Below are positions 6,372 through 14,521 of a stretch of 23,376 nt of DNA, piece by piece. A program made the position numbers and the translations under genes. A model generated the notes under the pieces. It saw only the letters and a list, made by a program, of their open reading frames with translations, was not told the DNA's origin and made no database searches. Source of the DNA: Rhodospirillaceae bacterium (lineage in GTDB: Bacteria > Pseudomonadota > Alphaproteobacteria > MPNO01 > UBA2964); contig JABJKO010000249.1 in the NCBI GenBank assembly GCA_018660305.1, positions 1 to 23,376 on the forward strand, in the 5' to 3' direction. The number at the start of each line of letters is the position of its first letter. Positions within the stretch are counted from its first letter, which is position 1.

Positions 6372-7628
6372 ATGGCGACCAAGGTATCGACGCCCGAGAA
6401 CGAAACGTTCAAATGGCCCGAAGAAGGCCTGACCCATATTCCCGACTGGGTATACACCTCCGACGAAATATTCGAACGCGAAAGACAACGCATCTTTTTC
6501 GGCGAGACCTGGAGTTTTGTCGCCCTCGAAGCGGAAATTCCCGACCCCGGCAGTTTCAAGCGCTCCTATGTGGGCGATGTGGCGGTCATCGTCACCCGTG
6601 ACGAGAACGGCCATATACACGTGTTCGAGAACCGCTGCGCCCACCGCGGCGTCGAGTTCTGCCGGGCGCTGCGCGGCAAGGCGGAGAACTTTACCTGCCC
6701 CTATCATCAGTGGATGTACGACCTGTCCGGTAAGCTCATGGCGGTGCCATTTCGCCGCGGCGACCGGGGCGAGGGCGGCATGCCCAAGGATTTCAAGCTC
6801 GACGACCACAATCCCAAAAAGCTCAACGTTGCCATCCGTCATGGGGTGGTGTTCGCGTCGTTCTCGGACACCGTCCCTTCGCTGGAGGATTATCTCGGGC
6901 CCGAAAATACCGAGAATTTCGATGTGGTTTTCGCCGGGCGCAAGCTCAAGATCCTTGGCTTCTACCGCAACCGGCTGCAGGGCAACTGGAAACTCTATCA
7001 CGAGAATCTCAAGGACCCGTACCACGCCACCCTGCTGCATGTGTATCTCGCCACGTTCCGGCTGATGGTGGCGGGCCAGAAATCGGCCATGATCGTCGAT
7101 GAGTCCGGCCGCCACTCCGTCATGGCGTCGACTAAGGACGACGACATCGTGATCGACGAGGAAACCGCCAGCCAGATGAAATCGGCATTCCGCGACGGCA
7201 TGGAGCTGAACGATCCGGAATTCCTCGATTATGTCCAGGAATTCGACAGTCCGTGGACCGTCACCATGCAGATCATCTGGCCCAATCTGGTGGTCCAGCG
7301 CGAGCTCAACACGCTGGGGATTCGCCATATCGTGCCGCGCGGGCCCCATGCGATGGATATGTACTGGACTATGTTCGGCTATGACGACGACACGCCGGCG
7401 ATGGATAAGCATCGCCTGCGGCAGGGCAATCTAATGGGCCCGTCGGGTTATCTCGGCGTCGATGACAATGAAGCCATCAAGTTCCTCCAGGACGGGTTCA
7501 AGCATTCCCACTCGGATACGGGCATTGTCATGCTGGAACCTGAAAAGGAAGGCAGCACCGAGACGCTCATATCGGAAGCCTCGGTGCGGTCGCTCTACCG
7601 GCACTACCGGGAGGTCATGGATCTGTGA
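6372..7628 (+). CDS. Rieske non-haem iron aromatic ring-hydroxylating dioxygenase, alpha subunit
   Basis: A 418-residue large subunit. The Rieske motif CxH-x17-CxxH is complete (C89, H91, C109, H112) and binds the 2Fe-2S cluster. The catalytic mononuclear iron motif is ENLKDPYHATLLH, with D215 bridging and H218 and H223 as ligands; D364 or D365 is the likely third ligand. The closest recognisable pattern is the anthranilate dioxygenase/salicylate hydroxylase (AntA, NagG) branch, judging from the HATLLHVYLATF stretch. The enzyme adds O2 to an aromatic ring using electrons from a reductase and ferredoxin not encoded here. I start at the ATG at 6372, with GGAG 10 bases upstream; the frame is open 53 codons further, but that stretch is unlike the family. 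Its stop overlaps the beta-subunit start. The substrate is unknown. Confidence 0.9.
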   Translation: MATKVSTPENETFKWPEEGLTHIPDWVYTSDEIFERERQRIFFGETWSFVALEAEIPDPGSFKRSYVGDVAVIVTRDENGHIHVFENRCAHRGVEFCRALRGKAENFTCPYHQWMYDLSGKLMAVPFRRGDRGEGGMPKDFKLDDHNPKKLNVAIRHGVVFASFSDTVPSLEDYLGPENTENFDVVFAGRKLKILGFYRNRLQGNWKLYHENLKDPYHATLLHVYLATFRLMVAGQKSAMIVDESGRHSVMASTKDDDIVIDEETASQMKSAFRDGMELNDPEFLDYVQEFDSPWTVTMQIIWPNLVVQRELNTLGIRHIVPRGPHAMDMYWTMFGYDDDTPAMDKHRLRQGNLMGPSGYLGVDDNEAIKFLQDGFKHSHSDTGIVMLEPEKEGSTETLISEASVRSLYRHYREVMDL

Positions 7629-8125
7629 CCGTAACCAACCTCTCGCCCGACGAAGCGCGTGCTTTCAGGTTCGATATCGAGGAATTCAATACGGAATATG
7701 CCCGTATCCTGGATGAGCAGGACATCGATTGCTGGCCGGATTTTTTTACCGAGGACGGGTTCTACCGGATCACCGCGCGGGAGAATTATGACGATGGGTT
7801 CACGGTCGGGCTGGTGTGGTGCGAAGGCCGGCCCATGATGAAGGACCGCGCCGCCGCGGTGAAGACCACCATGGTGCACGCGCCCCGCTATTTGCGCCAT
7901 TACAACAGCAACGTCCGGGTGGTGGGTGTCGATGCGGATGGGACCATCCGCTCGGAATCAAATTATCTGGTGGTCGAAACCCTCATGGAAGAAGAAACCC
8001 GCCTCTTCCAGGCCGGCCTCTATATGGATCAATTCGTGCGCCAGGACGGAGCCCTTCTGCTCAAGTCCCGCGACTGCATCTACGACAGCCTGCTGATCCC
8101 CAACGATGTAGTGTATCCGGTTTGA
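7625..8125 (+). CDS. Aromatic ring-hydroxylating dioxygenase, beta subunit
   Basis: A 166-residue small subunit with the NTF2/SnoaL-like fold typical of ring-hydroxylating dioxygenases. Visible features are an N-terminal helix (EFNTEYARILDEQDIDCWPDFF), the TEDGFYRITARENYDDG segment, RYLRHYNSNVRV and the family-typical ending CIYDSLLIPNDVVYPV. The subunit is structural and supports the alpha3beta3 hexamer. It starts with GTG at 7625, overlapping the alpha-subunit stop as GTGA, with GGGAGG about 10 bases upstream, which indicates translational coupling. Length is normal. Together with alpha it gives the terminal oxygenase only. The TauE/SafE permease follows after 81 bases. Confidence 0.9.
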   Translation: MTVTNLSPDEARAFRFDIEEFNTEYARILDEQDIDCWPDFFTEDGFYRITARENYDDGFTVGLVWCEGRPMMKDRAAAVKTTMVHAPRYLRHYNSNVRVVGVDADGTIRSESNYLVVETLMEEETRLFQAGLYMDQFVRQDGALLLKSRDCIYDSLLIPNDVVYPV

Positions 8126-8206
8126 TACGTCTATCGAGCCTGCATACTCGCTAAATCATACCCCGCGGTTAAGGCTTGGCTGCCGCTTGTCTGAGAGACG
8201 CCCTTC

Positions 8207-8950
8207 ATGGAATTTGATTACGTTGAGCTGGCGGCCGTGGCGGCGATTTATCTCCTGGCAGGCTCGGTAAAAGGCGCGATCGGTCTCGGTCTGCCCATGG
8301 TCAGCATGGGGTTGATGGGTCTCTGGCTTCCCGTTGAACAGGCTGCGGCCATTCTGGTGTTGCCCGCCATTCTGACCAACGTCTGGCAGTCGCTCGCCGG
8401 TGGTGCGCTGATGTCCTTGCTGGCGCGGTTGTGGCCCATGGTGGGGTGCCTTGTTATTGGCACGGTGCTTACGGCGGGCATTATGACCAGCGGCAACACA
8501 TCAATTACCGGCGCTTTTCTTGGTGCGATCCTTGCGATCTATGCGGGGCTCGCTTTGGCAGGATATCAGTTTACCGTGTCGCGGCGGGCTGAACCTGTTC
8601 TGGGGCCGGCGACAGGGTTTGTCACCGGACTTATATGCGGCGCCACCGGAATATTCGCTGTCCCCGCGGCGCCTTACGTTCAGGCGCTGAATCTCGGCAA
8701 GGACGAGCTGGTCCAGGCCATCGGCATTGTGGCCTTGATCGCGACCACCGCTCTTGCGCTCGGCCTCGGCCTCAATGGGAGCCTGGAGATTGAAGTCGTC
8801 GTCCCCGGATCCATCGCTGTCTTCGCTGCTTTTGCGGGTATGCTTATTGGTCGGAATTTGCGCGCCAAATTGTCTGTGGAAATGTTCCGCCGCTGGATTC
8901 TCATCGGATTGATCGTACTTGGCGGTGCGATGATTGTTCGCGCATTCTAA
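8207..8950 (+). CDS. TauE/SafE-family anion permease (sulfite/organosulfonate exporter type)
   Basis: A 247-residue, strongly hydrophobic protein with about seven or eight membrane segments. The TauE/SafE repeat motifs are visible: AGSVKGAIGLGLPMVSMGLM near the N-terminus, and again VTGLICGATGIFAVPAAPYVQAL in the second half, the pattern of the two DUF81 repeats. Members sit in the inner membrane; characterised ones are linked to export of sulfite, sulfoacetate or related anions, but many are uncharacterised. It lies 81 bases after the dioxygenase beta subunit on the same strand, so it may belong to that unit, possibly exporting an anion released by the oxygenase. It converges with the M20 gene, 46 bases from its stop. 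The family call is firm and the substrate is a guess. Confidence 0.85.
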   Translation: MEFDYVELAAVAAIYLLAGSVKGAIGLGLPMVSMGLMGLWLPVEQAAAILVLPAILTNVWQSLAGGALMSLLARLWPMVGCLVIGTVLTAGIMTSGNTSITGAFLGAILAIYAGLALAGYQFTVSRRAEPVLGPATGFVTGLICGATGIFAVPAAPYVQALNLGKDELVQAIGIVALIATTALALGLGLNGSLEIEVVVPGSIAVFAAFAGMLIGRNLRAKLSVEMFRRWILIGLIVLGGAMIVRAF

Positions 8951-8996
8951 TAGGCATGACGGTCAGGGTTTGCGACTGAAGCAGTCGGCGTGGATT

Positions 8997-10208
8997 TTAG
9001 CCCAAATAGCGCGCCATCATGTACGCAAACACCTTTGCGGTGTCCGTCGTTCGGTCCACCGAGGCGCAGTCGTTGTCGGTATGAGCATAACGGTCTTCGC
9101 CGCAGCCGTAATTGGCGCACGGGATGCCCATGTGGTTGAGGTAACCCTGGTCGAAGGCGGTGGTGGTGTAGAAGGTTTCCGGCGCGCCGCCGAGCATGAT
9201 TTCGGCGGCCTCGCACACTGACTGGACGATGGGAGAGTCCATCTCCACCAGGGACGGGTACATGAAGGGGCCCTCTTTCATTTCGACCGACCATTTCTGG
9301 CCGCTGGCGGGATCTTCCATGCCGTCCACCTGCATGACGATGTCGCGGATGTCCTGCCATTTCTCCTGCGGGTTGTCGCCGGGTAGGAGACGGCGGTCGA
9401 GGGTGAGGGCGCATTCTCCCTGGATGGTATGGGTGGCGTCGGGGCCGCTTCGAATGTGATTCACGGCGAAGGTGGGCGTGCCCAGGGCCGGATGTTCACC
9501 GGTGAGTTCGAGCTGGGCGTTGAGCCGGTCGATGATCTCGATGGCGCCGGTAATGGCGTTACAGCTTCGGCCTGGCGCGCTGGAATGTCCGGGGTTGCCC
9601 TTGACCTTCACAAATGTGTCGATGCGCCCGCGATTGCCCAGGGTGAGTTTCAGGCTGGTACCACCCAGGATCGCCATATCGGCGGTTACCCCCTCTCCCT
9701 CGACGACGCTCTTGATGGCGTCATGGCGCCCGGTCTCGCCGGAGACGCAACACAGGAAAACCAGCTTGCCGTTGACCGGTAGATCGGAGGCGATCACGGT
9801 TTCCATGGCGTGCAGCATGGCGGCCATATTGGCCTTCTGTTCGCTGGCGCCCTTGCCCAGCACCACCTCACCGGGAAGATCCAGCGTCGCGCCGTCCACC
9901 ACATCGCCGTCATAGGCGTTTTCCATGGTGGATTGCGGCTGGTTCATGGCATTGCAGATGAACATCAGGGATTTTCCCGATGTGTCGGCGCCATAGGTGG
10001 CGATCAGATTGCTCATGGGATCATAGTGGATATCGGTAATCCCCATCTCGCGCAGGCGGGGTTCGACCGCTTTGCGAATAAATTCGCCCAGCAGGGGTTC
10101 GGCCTCGAACTGGTCGGTCTGTGGGCTCGGGACTTTAACCAGCTCAATGAGCAGTTCCCTGGCCCGATCCTTGGAAATCCCCGCATCCAGGGTCGATTTC
10201 AGCTCCAT
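8997..10208 (-). CDS. M20-family (ArgE/DapE-like) amidohydrolase homologue with altered metal site
   Basis: A 403-residue protein with the M20 layout: a catalytic domain, a dimerisation domain beginning near GNRGRIDTFVKVKGNPGHSSAPGRSCNAI, and a C-terminal catalytic segment GEDRYAHTDNDC. Known members are di-zinc hydrolases that cleave N-acyl amino acids or dipeptides. Aligned by eye, the first ligand pair HxD is replaced by N86-A-M88 (in FICNAMNQ), the bridging Asp is Glu123 (GKGASEQK), the second acid of the usual EE pair is T159 (SGETG, with catalytic-type E158 kept), the next Glu is G183 (LGGTS), and only H376 remains. It may bind metal differently or be a non-catalytic homologue. GAGAGG lies 8 bases before the ATG. 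It is transcribed alone, divergent from the methyltransferase. Confidence 0.82.
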   Translation of the reverse strand: MELKSTLDAGISKDRARELLIELVKVPSPQTDQFEAEPLLGEFIRKAVEPRLREMGITDIHYDPMSNLIATYGADTSGKSLMFICNAMNQPQSTMENAYDGDVVDGATLDLPGEVVLGKGASEQKANMAAMLHAMETVIASDLPVNGKLVFLCCVSGETGRHDAIKSVVEGEGVTADMAILGGTSLKLTLGNRGRIDTFVKVKGNPGHSSAPGRSCNAITGAIEIIDRLNAQLELTGEHPALGTPTFAVNHIRSGPDATHTIQGECALTLDRRLLPGDNPQEKWQDIRDIVMQVDGMEDPASGQKWSVEMKEGPFMYPSLVEMDSPIVQSVCEAAEIMLGGAPETFYTTTAFDQGYLNHMGIPCANYGCGEDRYAHTDNDCASVDRTTDTAKVFAYMMARYLG

Positions 10209-10387
10209 GACTGCATCCTCTCTGGCACTCGTTCAGGAAAATTTAACCATAGGCGGCATCGCGGCGCCACCCGAACGGCCCATAGCCTTAACGGAACCGC
10301 AAGGCGGATGCTCGATAATTGGGAAGAATTCGCCCGTATCGAGGGGAGTCTTTTCCCGAAGATCGGCATTGCACCAGGAGCATAATA

Positions 10388-11374
10388 GTGGCTTTTGCCC
10401 TGCTCAAACGGGATACCGGTGACGGCGCGTCAGACGATTCGTCCGGCGGCGCATCGCTCAAGGAGCGTCTGCACGCCTGGTGGAACGGGTATGAGTTGCC
10501 GCCTGAATCGTCCCCCAGCGACCGGGCGGGGAGCGCCGCCGGGGGTAATAGTGCCGGCCGTGCTGAAGCTCCGTCGGGGTCCGGTTCTGCAACATCCGGT
10601 GATGACGACAACTGGTCCGATACCCGCCGGCAGCTGGCGCAGGAAATCTGGAGCCCTGGCTTCGTGGTGCCCGGCGGCAATGATTATGTGGAAAAGCTGG
10701 TCAGCGGCTGTAGCCTGACAGAGGCGGAAACCATGCTCGAGATCGGCGTCGGCATGGGTGGCGGTACACGCACCATCATCGGCAAGTTCGGTAATTATGT
10801 CACCGGCTATGAACGTAATCCGGATCTGGCCGCGGCAGCCGTACGCCATGCTGTCACCCACGACATCGATGACAAGCTCGAGATGATAAATACACCGCTC
10901 CGCGATCTGACATTGAAACCGAAATATTTTCGTGCCGCCCTCCTCCGCGACATCCTTCATTCGATCGAGGACAAGGTTGGCATGATGACCAAAGTCTCCG
11001 ATTCCCTGAAGACCGGTGAGGCATTCCTGGTCCTGACGAATTTTCTGTTTGATGCTGACGATGATTCGCCGGAACTCGTCGCCTGGAAGGAAGGCGAAGA
11101 ACGGCCGGTCTATCCGTGGACGGAACGCGAACTGATAAAGTGTCTCGAATCTCTGGGTATCCAGCCAAGGATCGTGGAAGATGAGGGCGAAATCTATCGT
11201 TCCATGGTTGTCGATTCCTGGTCCGCCTATATGAAGACCGTCAAGAGTGATGAGATTGGCGAGGAAATGGGCCGGGAAATGGCGCGTGAAGGAGAGTTCT
11301 GGGCACGCCGGACGGCCGCTCTGGAAACGGGTGCTCTCAAGTATTTCCGGGTAGAGGCCGTCAAGAACAGCTAA
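10388..11374 (+). CDS. SAM-dependent class I methyltransferase with disordered N-terminal linker
   Basis: A 328-residue protein. Residues 23-36 ([14 protein letters not shown]) form an amphipathic helix, residues about 39-74 are a Gly/Ser/Ala-rich linker, and the methyltransferase domain follows: motif [16 protein letters not shown] (116-130), an acidic residue after strand 2 in TGYERNP (E142), and a later [11 protein letters not shown] segment. Such enzymes transfer methyl groups from SAM; the acceptor is not apparent. I chose the GTG at 10388, which has AGGAG 7 bases upstream; the in-frame ATG at 10319 lacks a comparable site. It is divergent from the M20 gene and followed by the rpmJ promoter. 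No membrane segment is visible, so it is probably cytoplasmic. Confidence 0.82.
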   Translation: MAFALLKRDTGDGASDDSSGGASLKERLHAWWNGYELPPESSPSDRAGSAAGGNSAGRAEAPSGSGSATSGDDDNWSDTRRQLAQEIWSPGFVVPGGNDYVEKLVSGCSLTEAETMLEIGVGMGGGTRTIIGKFGNYVTGYERNPDLAAAAVRHAVTHDIDDKLEMINTPLRDLTLKPKYFRAALLRDILHSIEDKVGMMTKVSDSLKTGEAFLVLTNFLFDADDDSPELVAWKEGEERPVYPWTERELIKCLESLGIQPRIVEDEGEIYRSMVVDSWSAYMKTVKSDEIGEEMGREMAREGEFWARRTAALETGALKYFRVEAVKNS

Positions 11375-11422
11375 ACCGTTATTTTAGACCGGTTCCAGCC
11401 CTCCAATTTCCGGCTCTGTTTA

Positions 11423-11451
11423 TTGACAAGTCCAGCCGTCCCCCCTATTGT
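11423..11451 (+). promoter_or_regulatory. Sigma-70-type promoter for rpmJ
   Basis: TTGACA (11423-11428, perfect -35), a 17-base spacer, then TATTGT (11446-11451, 4 of 6 matches to TATAAT). Transcription would start near 11458, leaving about 30 bases before the rpmJ ATG. It is the best consensus promoter in the window and suits a ribosomal protein gene. Confidence 0.65.
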
Positions 11452-11487
11452 CCGCCGTCCATTTCTAAAAGCGTAGGAGAAACGACG

Positions 11488-11613
11488 ATGAAGGTCGTCA
11501 ATTCGCTGAAAACAATCAAGAAACGCGACAAGAATTGCCGCGTTATCCGGCGTAAAGGCCGGGTCTACGTGATCAACAAGCGCAATCCGCGTTTTAAGGC
11601 GCGTCAGGGCTGA
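11488..11613 (+). CDS. rpmJ: 50S ribosomal protein L36 (zinc-free form)
   Basis: A 41-codon gene. The translation starts [17 protein letters not shown], continues with the family core [14 protein letters not shown] and ends NPRFKARQG, matching bacterial L36 of the alphaproteobacterial, YkgO-like form. Zinc-binding L36 proteins have three cysteines and a histidine; here there is a single Cys (C17), so it is the C-minus type that does not bind zinc. L36 is a small 23S rRNA-binding protein of the large subunit. AGGAGA at 11474-11479 lies 8 bases before the ATG. The gene stands alone with its own promoter upstream and a strong intrinsic terminator 25 bases after the stop, so it is a monocistronic unit. 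Confidence 0.95.
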   Translation: MKVVNSLKTIKKRDKNCRVIRRKGRVYVINKRNPRFKARQG

Positions 11614-11637
11614 ACCCGCCCCGATGCCGCGTGATGG

Positions 11638-11663
11638 AACCGCGCCGTCTGGCGCGGTTTTTT
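11638..11663 (+). terminator. Intrinsic terminator of rpmJ
   Basis: AACCGCGCC (11638-11646), loop GTCT, GGCGCGGTT (11651-11659), running into six T residues (11658-11663). The perfect 9-bp GC-rich stem with a 4-base loop and a T-run is a textbook Rho-independent terminator. It isolates rpmJ from glcD. Confidence 0.9.
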
Positions 11664-11749
11664 GTTGCACGAAACCCTATTGCTCGCGCGCTTCTGTCCC
11701 CGCATAGTTTACGGGCCACAATCCAGGCCGTCTGAAACGCGAGATCATC

Positions 11750-13237
11750 ATGCAGATGCCCGAACCCGACAGCGGCGTTATCGCCCGGCGGGCTGACATC
11801 CTTCAGGAGCTCAGGCGGATCGTTCCCGGCGACGGGGTTATCGCCGAGCAGGAAGGGCTGCGCGCCTATGAATGCGATGGGCTGACCGCCTATCGTCAAT
11901 TGCCCTTGATTGTCGTGCTGCCGGAGACCACCGAACAAATTTCGCGGATCCTGCGCTATTGCAAGACCCATAATGTGAAGATCGTGCCGCGCGGCGCCGG
12001 CACATCGCTGTCCGGCGGCGCCCTGCCTCTGGCCGATGCCATCACGCTTGGATTGGGCAAGTTCAATCGGATTTTGGATATCGATTATGACAATCGCTGT
12101 GTGGTCGCCCAGCCCGGTGTCACCAATCTGGCCATCACCCAGGCTGTCGAAGCCGACGGGTTCTATTACGCGCCGGACCCCTCAAGCCAGATCGCCTGCA
12201 CCATCGGCGGTAACGTGGCGGAGAATTCGGGCGGCGTGCATTGCCTGAAATACGGGCTGACAACCAACAATCTGTTGGGTGTGGAGCTGGTGTTGATGGA
12301 TGGCCAGGTGCTGCGCCTTGGCGGCAAGCATCTCGATGCGGGCGGATACGATCTCATGGGGATCGTCACCGGTTCGGAAGGGCTGCTGGGGATCATCACC
12401 GAAGTGACGGTTCGTATTCTGCCCAGACCCAGTTCCGCCCGCGCCTTGTTGATCGGATTCCAAACCAGCGAGGCCGCCGGCGACTGCGTTGCCAGGATCA
12501 TCGCCGATGGCATCATTCCCGGCGGCATGGAGATGATGGACCGGCCCGCCATCCATGCGGTGGAGGATTTCGTCCATGCCGGCTATCCGCTGGATGTGGA
12601 AGCGCTGCTGATCGTCGAGCTGGATGGGCCCGAGGTGGAGGTGGATTATCTGGTGACCCGGGTGCGGGGGATCGCCGATGAGATCGGCGCGGTCTCGCTG
12701 CGGGTCAGCGACAATGAAGAAGAGCGACTCCTGTTCTGGGCCGGGCGCAAAGCGGCCTTTCCGGCGGTGGGACGTATTTCGCCGGATTACTACTGCATGG
12801 ACGGCACCATTCCGCGGCGGCGTCTGCCCGACGTTCTGGGGCGCATGGCGGAGCTGTCCCGGGACTATGGGCTGGCGGTCGCCAATGTCTTCCATGCCGG
12901 TGACGGCAATCTTCACCCCCTGATCCTTTATGATGCGAACGAACCGGGCCAACTGGAAGCCGCCGAAGAATTCGGCGCCGATATTTTGAGGCTTTGCGTC
13001 GAGGTCGGCGGTGTGCTGACCGGCGAGCACGGGGTTGGCGTGGAAAAACGCGATCTCATGGGCACCATGTTCACGGAGGAGGATCTCAATCAGCAGCAGC
13101 GGATCAAATGCGCCTTCGATCCCGCCCTGCTGCTCAACCCCGGCAAGGTCTTTCCCACCCTTCACCGCTGCGCCGAGCTGGGCCGGGTCCATATCCAGGG
13201 CGGCGAAACCCGATTTCCCGACCTTCCCAGATTTTAG
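11750..13237 (+). CDS. glcD: Glycolate oxidase subunit GlcD (FAD-linked)
   Basis: A 495-residue FAD-binding oxidoreductase of the vanillyl-alcohol-oxidase fold. VVLPETTEQISRILRYC and PRGAGTSLSGGALP form the FAD pyrophosphate-binding part, GGNVAENSGGVHCLKYGLT follows, and the C-terminal cap has VFHAGDGNLHPLILYD and GGVLTGEHGVGVEKRD. GlcD is the catalytic subunit that oxidises glycolate (and D-lactate) to the 2-oxoacid, passing electrons to GlcF and the respiratory chain. Length matches the family (about 495-500). The start MQMPEPDSGVI is at 11750; Met3 is an equally reasonable start. It is the first gene of glcD-glcE-glcF, with glcE 21 bases downstream. The three-gene context favours glycolate oxidase over a stand-alone D-lactate dehydrogenase. 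Confidence 0.93.
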   Translation: MQMPEPDSGVIARRADILQELRRIVPGDGVIAEQEGLRAYECDGLTAYRQLPLIVVLPETTEQISRILRYCKTHNVKIVPRGAGTSLSGGALPLADAITLGLGKFNRILDIDYDNRCVVAQPGVTNLAITQAVEADGFYYAPDPSSQIACTIGGNVAENSGGVHCLKYGLTTNNLLGVELVLMDGQVLRLGGKHLDAGGYDLMGIVTGSEGLLGIITEVTVRILPRPSSARALLIGFQTSEAAGDCVARIIADGIIPGGMEMMDRPAIHAVEDFVHAGYPLDVEALLIVELDGPEVEVDYLVTRVRGIADEIGAVSLRVSDNEEERLLFWAGRKAAFPAVGRISPDYYCMDGTIPRRRLPDVLGRMAELSRDYGLAVANVFHAGDGNLHPLILYDANEPGQLEAAEEFGADILRLCVEVGGVLTGEHGVGVEKRDLMGTMFTEEDLNQQQRIKCAFDPALLLNPGKVFPTLHRCAELGRVHIQGGETRFPDLPRF

Positions 13238-13258
13238 GGCCAAGGTTTTAGACCCGCC

Positions 13259-14518
13259 ATGTCGCAGGATGTTTTAAACCCGGAAACGGAGAATGCGGTG
13301 AGAGAGGCGGTCGTGACCGCCGTCGCCGCGGAGTCCCCGCTGGAGGTTATAGGATCGGGATCAAGGCGCGGTCTTGGCCGGCCGGTGGTAGCCGATGGCG
13401 TGCTGTCCCTGTCGCGATTGACCGGCATATCACTTTACGAGCCGGACGAGCTGGTGCTCACCGCCAAAGCCGGCACGTCGCTCGAAGCCATAAAGAAGGT
13501 ACTGGCTGAAAAGAACCAGCATCTCGCCTTCGAGCCGCCGGACTGGGGTCCGCTGTTCGGCGGCGCGGCGGATCAGGCCACAATCGGCGGCATCATCGCC
13601 GGTAACCTGTCGGGCCCACGGCGTCTCCGCGCCGGCGCGGCGCGCGATCATCTGCTTGGCGCGAGGATGGTCACCGGCCGTGGCGACATCATCAAGACCG
13701 GCGGGCGGGTGGTCAAAAACGTCACCGGCTACGATCTCTGTAAATTGCTGGCCGGCTCCTATGGCACCCTGTCGGTTCTCACCGAGATCACGGTGAAGGT
13801 CCTGCCGGCGCCGCAGAAGACGCGGACATTACTGGTTCTTGGGCAGAGCGCGGAAGACGCGCAATCGGCCATGACCCTAGCGCTGAACAGCCCCCATGAG
13901 GTGTCCGCTGCCGCCTGGCTGCCCGGTGACCTGACCACGCGATCGTCTGTCGGTTACCTCCAGCGGGCCGGGTCAGCGGTCACGGCGCTCCGCGTGGAAG
14001 GCCCCGAGCCGTCGGTCATCGCCCGCTGTGATGCCCTGCGCGCGCTGCTTGCCGGCCAGGGCGAGATGGAGGAACTGCATTATCACAACTCGGCCGGCTT
14101 CTGGCATGAAGTGGGCAGTGCCACTTTCTTCACCGAGGAGCCATCCGGGGACGGGACATCCGAGGAGGGGAGCAAAACCCCGGTCTGGCGTCTTTCCATC
14201 CCGCCCGCGGAGATGCCCCTAGTGACCGCGGCAATCGCCGGCCATTGTCAGGCCGAATATTATGCCGATTGGGGCGGCGGGCTGATCTGGCTGCGCGTGA
14301 CACCTGAGCTTGAGGATGCCGGCGCCGGGGTCATCCGCGCCGCCATCGCGCCCCGCGGCGGTCACGCGACCCTGATCCGCGCGTCGGAGGACATCCGCTC
14401 CCGCATCCCCGTCTTCCAGCCGCAACCGGCCGAGCTTGCCGCGTTGTCCGCCCGGGTCAAACACGGGTTCGATACAAACCATATTCTCAACCGCGGCCGT
14501 ATGGTGGCGGGGGTATAG
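13259..14518 (+). CDS. glcE: Glycolate oxidase subunit GlcE (FAD-binding)
   Basis: A 419-residue second FAD-binding subunit. Diagnostic stretches are GSGSRRGLGRPV near the N-terminus, IGGIIAGNLSGPRRLRAGAARDHLLGARMV and GRVVKNVTGYDLCKLLAGSYGTLSVLTEITVKVLP, a pattern specific to GlcE, plus the ending GFDTNHILNRGRM. It is a smaller FAD-domain homologue of GlcD and is needed for activity of the membrane-associated complex. It lies 21 bases after glcD and 3 bases before glcF on the same strand, so it is surely co-transcribed. The ribosome-binding site is weak (AAGG about 13 bases upstream), consistent with translation following from glcD. Length is slightly longer than the E. coli form. Confidence 0.93.
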   Translation: MSQDVLNPETENAVREAVVTAVAAESPLEVIGSGSRRGLGRPVVADGVLSLSRLTGISLYEPDELVLTAKAGTSLEAIKKVLAEKNQHLAFEPPDWGPLFGGAADQATIGGIIAGNLSGPRRLRAGAARDHLLGARMVTGRGDIIKTGGRVVKNVTGYDLCKLLAGSYGTLSVLTEITVKVLPAPQKTRTLLVLGQSAEDAQSAMTLALNSPHEVSAAAWLPGDLTTRSSVGYLQRAGSAVTALRVEGPEPSVIARCDALRALLAGQGEMEELHYHNSAGFWHEVGSATFFTEEPSGDGTSEEGSKTPVWRLSIPPAEMPLVTAAIAGHCQAEYYADWGGGLIWLRVTPELEDAGAGVIRAAIAPRGGHATLIRASEDIRSRIPVFQPQPAELAALSARVKHGFDTNHILNRGRMVAGV

Positions 14519-14521
14519 GCG

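Noticed and set aside
6294..7412. A 372-codon open frame on the minus strand opposite the Rieske alpha subunit
   Set aside because: Antisense to a gene with complete Rieske and iron motifs; low-information, His-rich translation with no recognisable domain.
10311..10343. CTCGATA and TATCGAG inverted arms 19 bases apart before the methyltransferase
   Set aside because: Seven-base arms at a free spacing are common by chance, and there is no further support.
11375..11397. AACCG/CGGTT arms just after the methyltransferase stop as a possible terminator
   Set aside because: The stem is short, the loop long, and no T-run follows; the strong rpmJ promoter begins soon after.
12182..13243. A 353-codon minus-strand open frame opposite glcD
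   Set aside because: Antisense to a full-length GlcD; the composition is that of a shadow frame.
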